From Bursaphelenchus xylophilus (lineage: Eukaryota; Nematoda; Chromadorea; Rhabditida; Aphelenchoididae): a DNA stretch of 64,000 nucleotides. The number at the start of each line of letters is the position of its first letter. Within the stretch, counting starts at the first letter, position 1. The stretch lies in NCBI GenBank assembly GCA_904066235.2, contig CAJFCV020000005.1:310001-374000 (forward strand). Direction: 5' to 3'. The position numbers were made by a program, and so were the translations under genes. The notes under the pieces are model-generated. The model did no database searches. It saw only the letters and a program-made list of their open reading frames with translations, and was not told the DNA's origin. This document shows positions 62,201-64,000 of the stretch, one piece after another.

Positions 62201-63976
62201 TTTTGAAAATTTGTTTAATGTTTTAATTTTACTTTAAGTTACCTTCGTGTTTCGGTGGCAATTTTGTGCCATATCGAATTCGATTTTCTGCTATCTTGGC
62301 CACATAGACGCCACAGTTTACCGGATCACTTTGACACAGACTTGGAGGGAGCCTTATTTGTGTGCATTTCACTTGACAATTGAAACTCCGCTGAACAAAA
62401 TCTTGGACGATTTCTGCGTCATCTGGTTTAACCGCATTATTAAAGCTATCGTAGAAGGTCAATTCTGATTCATCTTTTCGTTTATGAAAGAAGAACAGGG
62501 TCCAATGTGAGTTGTCTTTTAAGTAGGGGATTACCAATGAAGTTAAATTTTCGGTTTTATTGAAAATGTAGTCGTCCGCGTTTTCCTTAGGAACAATAAA
62601 AGTACCGTCTGTCTTTTTTTGGAAAAGGAAAGGATCGACGAGCCCTACGTTTGCCGTGCTCTTCCCCGTCATTATAGCTAAGCGTAAAAAATCACAAATA
62701 TTCCCATTGGTTAACCACATTTCATTTCCTTCCCCATGTAACAGTATGGGCGCGGCTTTGTACCGGGAAGCTAGGTTCTTCAAAAATTCTACATCTTGTT
62801 CTGTACTGTTTGCACTCTCAGCATCTTCTTCATCGTTAATCATATTTTCAGAGTTGGAGGTATCTTGGGGTTCTTGGAGTGCCAAAGCTATGATCCTTTT
62901 TTGGGCGATTTCGTTCAAAGAGTCAGATATGTATGGGATCGGCGGAACCTGAATATACGGTACAATACATCCGTCACAATGGAAGGCAAGTTGGAAATTT
63001 TAAGCTTAAAACTTAATCACAAATAAAGAGTTTACCTTTTCCTTTACTTCAGCTGGATACCCCAACGTCGGTGGTGGCCTCTCCATGCAGGACATTCGAA
63101 GGGATTCTGACTTCTTTTGAGCCAGTTGTAACATACTCGAGTTGTCAAAGACGCTTTTAGAGATGCCAAATCCCTCCCCGATTTGTAAAGCCATCGTGTT
63201 TAAAAATTCAGATGAGGTGTTATGATTACTGGTTTGTCGATCAGGTCTTTCGAGATCTGTAAATTAATATTGCAATAAATATTGATGGTGCCATAATTGT
63301 GTCCATTTTATACTTACTTCCAACCTGTTCGGAAGATTCTGTGTCAAATTCACTTAAGTGAACAGATGGAATACTCCCGGAGACCACACTTTCATTATCG
63401 CCGAGTAGATCAATCATTTTCGGAGCATCGGGAATGGGACCACGAACAATCATAGGAATACGCTGCTTTTGACAGGTTTCGGGTTTGGGGAACGGGTTGT
63501 TGTTCATCTGTAATAAGGGTTACGGTATTACTATTACCCCTCCGATCAAAGAAAAATTTTGAATTAAAAAGGAATTAACAGTAGCCACCCGGAAAAATGC
63601 ACTGAGACTCTGTACAGTAGTTAGTCTCAGCCTTCCTTGAACTTTCGTCTCAGACAGTTAAACCAGGGAAACAAAGAAGGCGGATATTCAAATCAACGTT
63701 TTCTTTAATTTATTCTGTCTTAGACAAATCTTAGGGCGTCACCGGCCCGTTTAAAAAAACTTCCAAACTCACCGGAGAAGTTCGAGGAGAACCTGATTTG
63801 CATTGTGGGCCTGACTGACGATTAGGTTGATTTTTGATAGAGATGAATGTTATTTTTGATATTTGGCGGAGAGGCGGGAATCGAGCTGAAGTTAGATACA
63901 ATGGTGCGGGTATAGAAGTCCTTATCTCAATGGCCATCCTGTCTGCTATGCTGTTTTGGCCATCAGCAAGAAACAC
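59226..63976 (-). CDS. Ulp1-protease/MULE-transposase fusion gene
   Basis: Thirteen exons from the ATG at 63507: 63507-63318, 63256-63036, 62948-62243, 62151-61955, 61910-61760, 61656-61358, 61320-61190, 61153-60931, 60899-60647, 60610-60391, 60298-60088, 60043-59715, 59646-59226. All are in phase without a stop: 1,183 residues. Residues about 200-370 form a Ulp1/SENP-type cysteine protease with His285 (NSHWTLFF), Asp304 (FYDSF), Gln343 and Cys349 (CQSDPVNCGVY). A FLYWCH/WRKY-like segment lies at about 540-590 (FKYIRK..CCMECRA). The MULE DDE domain follows, with Asp758 (CDGTF), Asp830 (VITDEELAAI), CYVH, and Glu951 (RTGNNAEGFH). An upstream exon 63976-63773 (68 codons, GTGAGT donor) joins in phase to the CAG|ATG at 63507, so the protein may be longer and the gene may leave the window. 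No terminal inverted repeats were found. It is either an autonomous MULE or a domesticated gene. Confidence 0.8.
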
Positions 63977-64000
63977 GAAGATTGAATGCGAAACACAGCA

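Noticed and set aside
58450..64000. Terminal inverted repeats for the Ulp1-MULE element
   Set aside because: I compared 58.4-59.3 kb with 63.5-64.0 kb and found no inverted match; the true end may lie beyond the window.

Overview
The window is nuclear DNA from a nematode. The evidence is the gene set (an SH3-bearing beta-heavy spectrin of the SMA-1 type, an Rtf1/RTFO-1 orthologue, an RMD-1-type protein, a TTP-spaced CCCH protein), short introns with TTTTCAG acceptors, TTTTAG/TTTCCAG sites a few bases upstream of start codons (typical of spliced-leader addition), and AT-rich spacers full of small transposons. I cannot name the species. Every exon model below was checked by hand for splice phase; none was checked against transcripts.

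Layout. 0.4-16.5 kb, minus strand: one large beta-heavy spectrin gene (CH-CH, SH3 in the repeat array, C-terminal PH), about 3,920-3,940 residues. 16.6-26.5 kb: spacer made mostly of repeats, with a hAT-like MITE, palindromic elements, a mobile repeat carrying a piece of a carboxylesterase gene, and a tRNA-Gln(TTG). 26.5-41.4 kb, plus strand: a possible small secreted-peptide gene, a carboxylesterase with signal peptide and RDEL C-terminus, Rtf1, and an RMD-1 homologue. Rtf1 has a 7.1 kb intron that contains a complete MARVEL-domain gene on the opposite strand. Intron 3 of the esterase contains a second tRNA-Gln, duplicated together with about 200 bp of its 5' flank. 46.5-48.5 kb, plus strand: a tandem CCCH zinc-finger gene. 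48.6-57.7 kb: repeat-rich spacer with nested MITEs and a mariner-sized element. 57.7-59.2 kb: a minisatellite, a 119-bp tandem array, and an exon-like unit present three times. 59.2-64.0 kb, minus strand: a 13-exon, apparently intact gene that joins a Ulp1-type cysteine protease to a MULE transposase; it probably continues beyond the right edge.

How the parts relate. Spectrin, MARVEL and esterase products act at membranes or in the secretory route; Rtf1 is a transcription-elongation factor and the CCCH protein a likely mRNA regulator. The esterase, Rtf1 and RMD-1 genes lie head to tail with 400-460 bp between them and acceptor-like sites before each start, so a trans-spliced polycistron is possible but unproven. 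The most unusual item is the Ulp1-MULE gene; the second is the esterase fragment carried inside a repeat whose other copy in this window lacks it.
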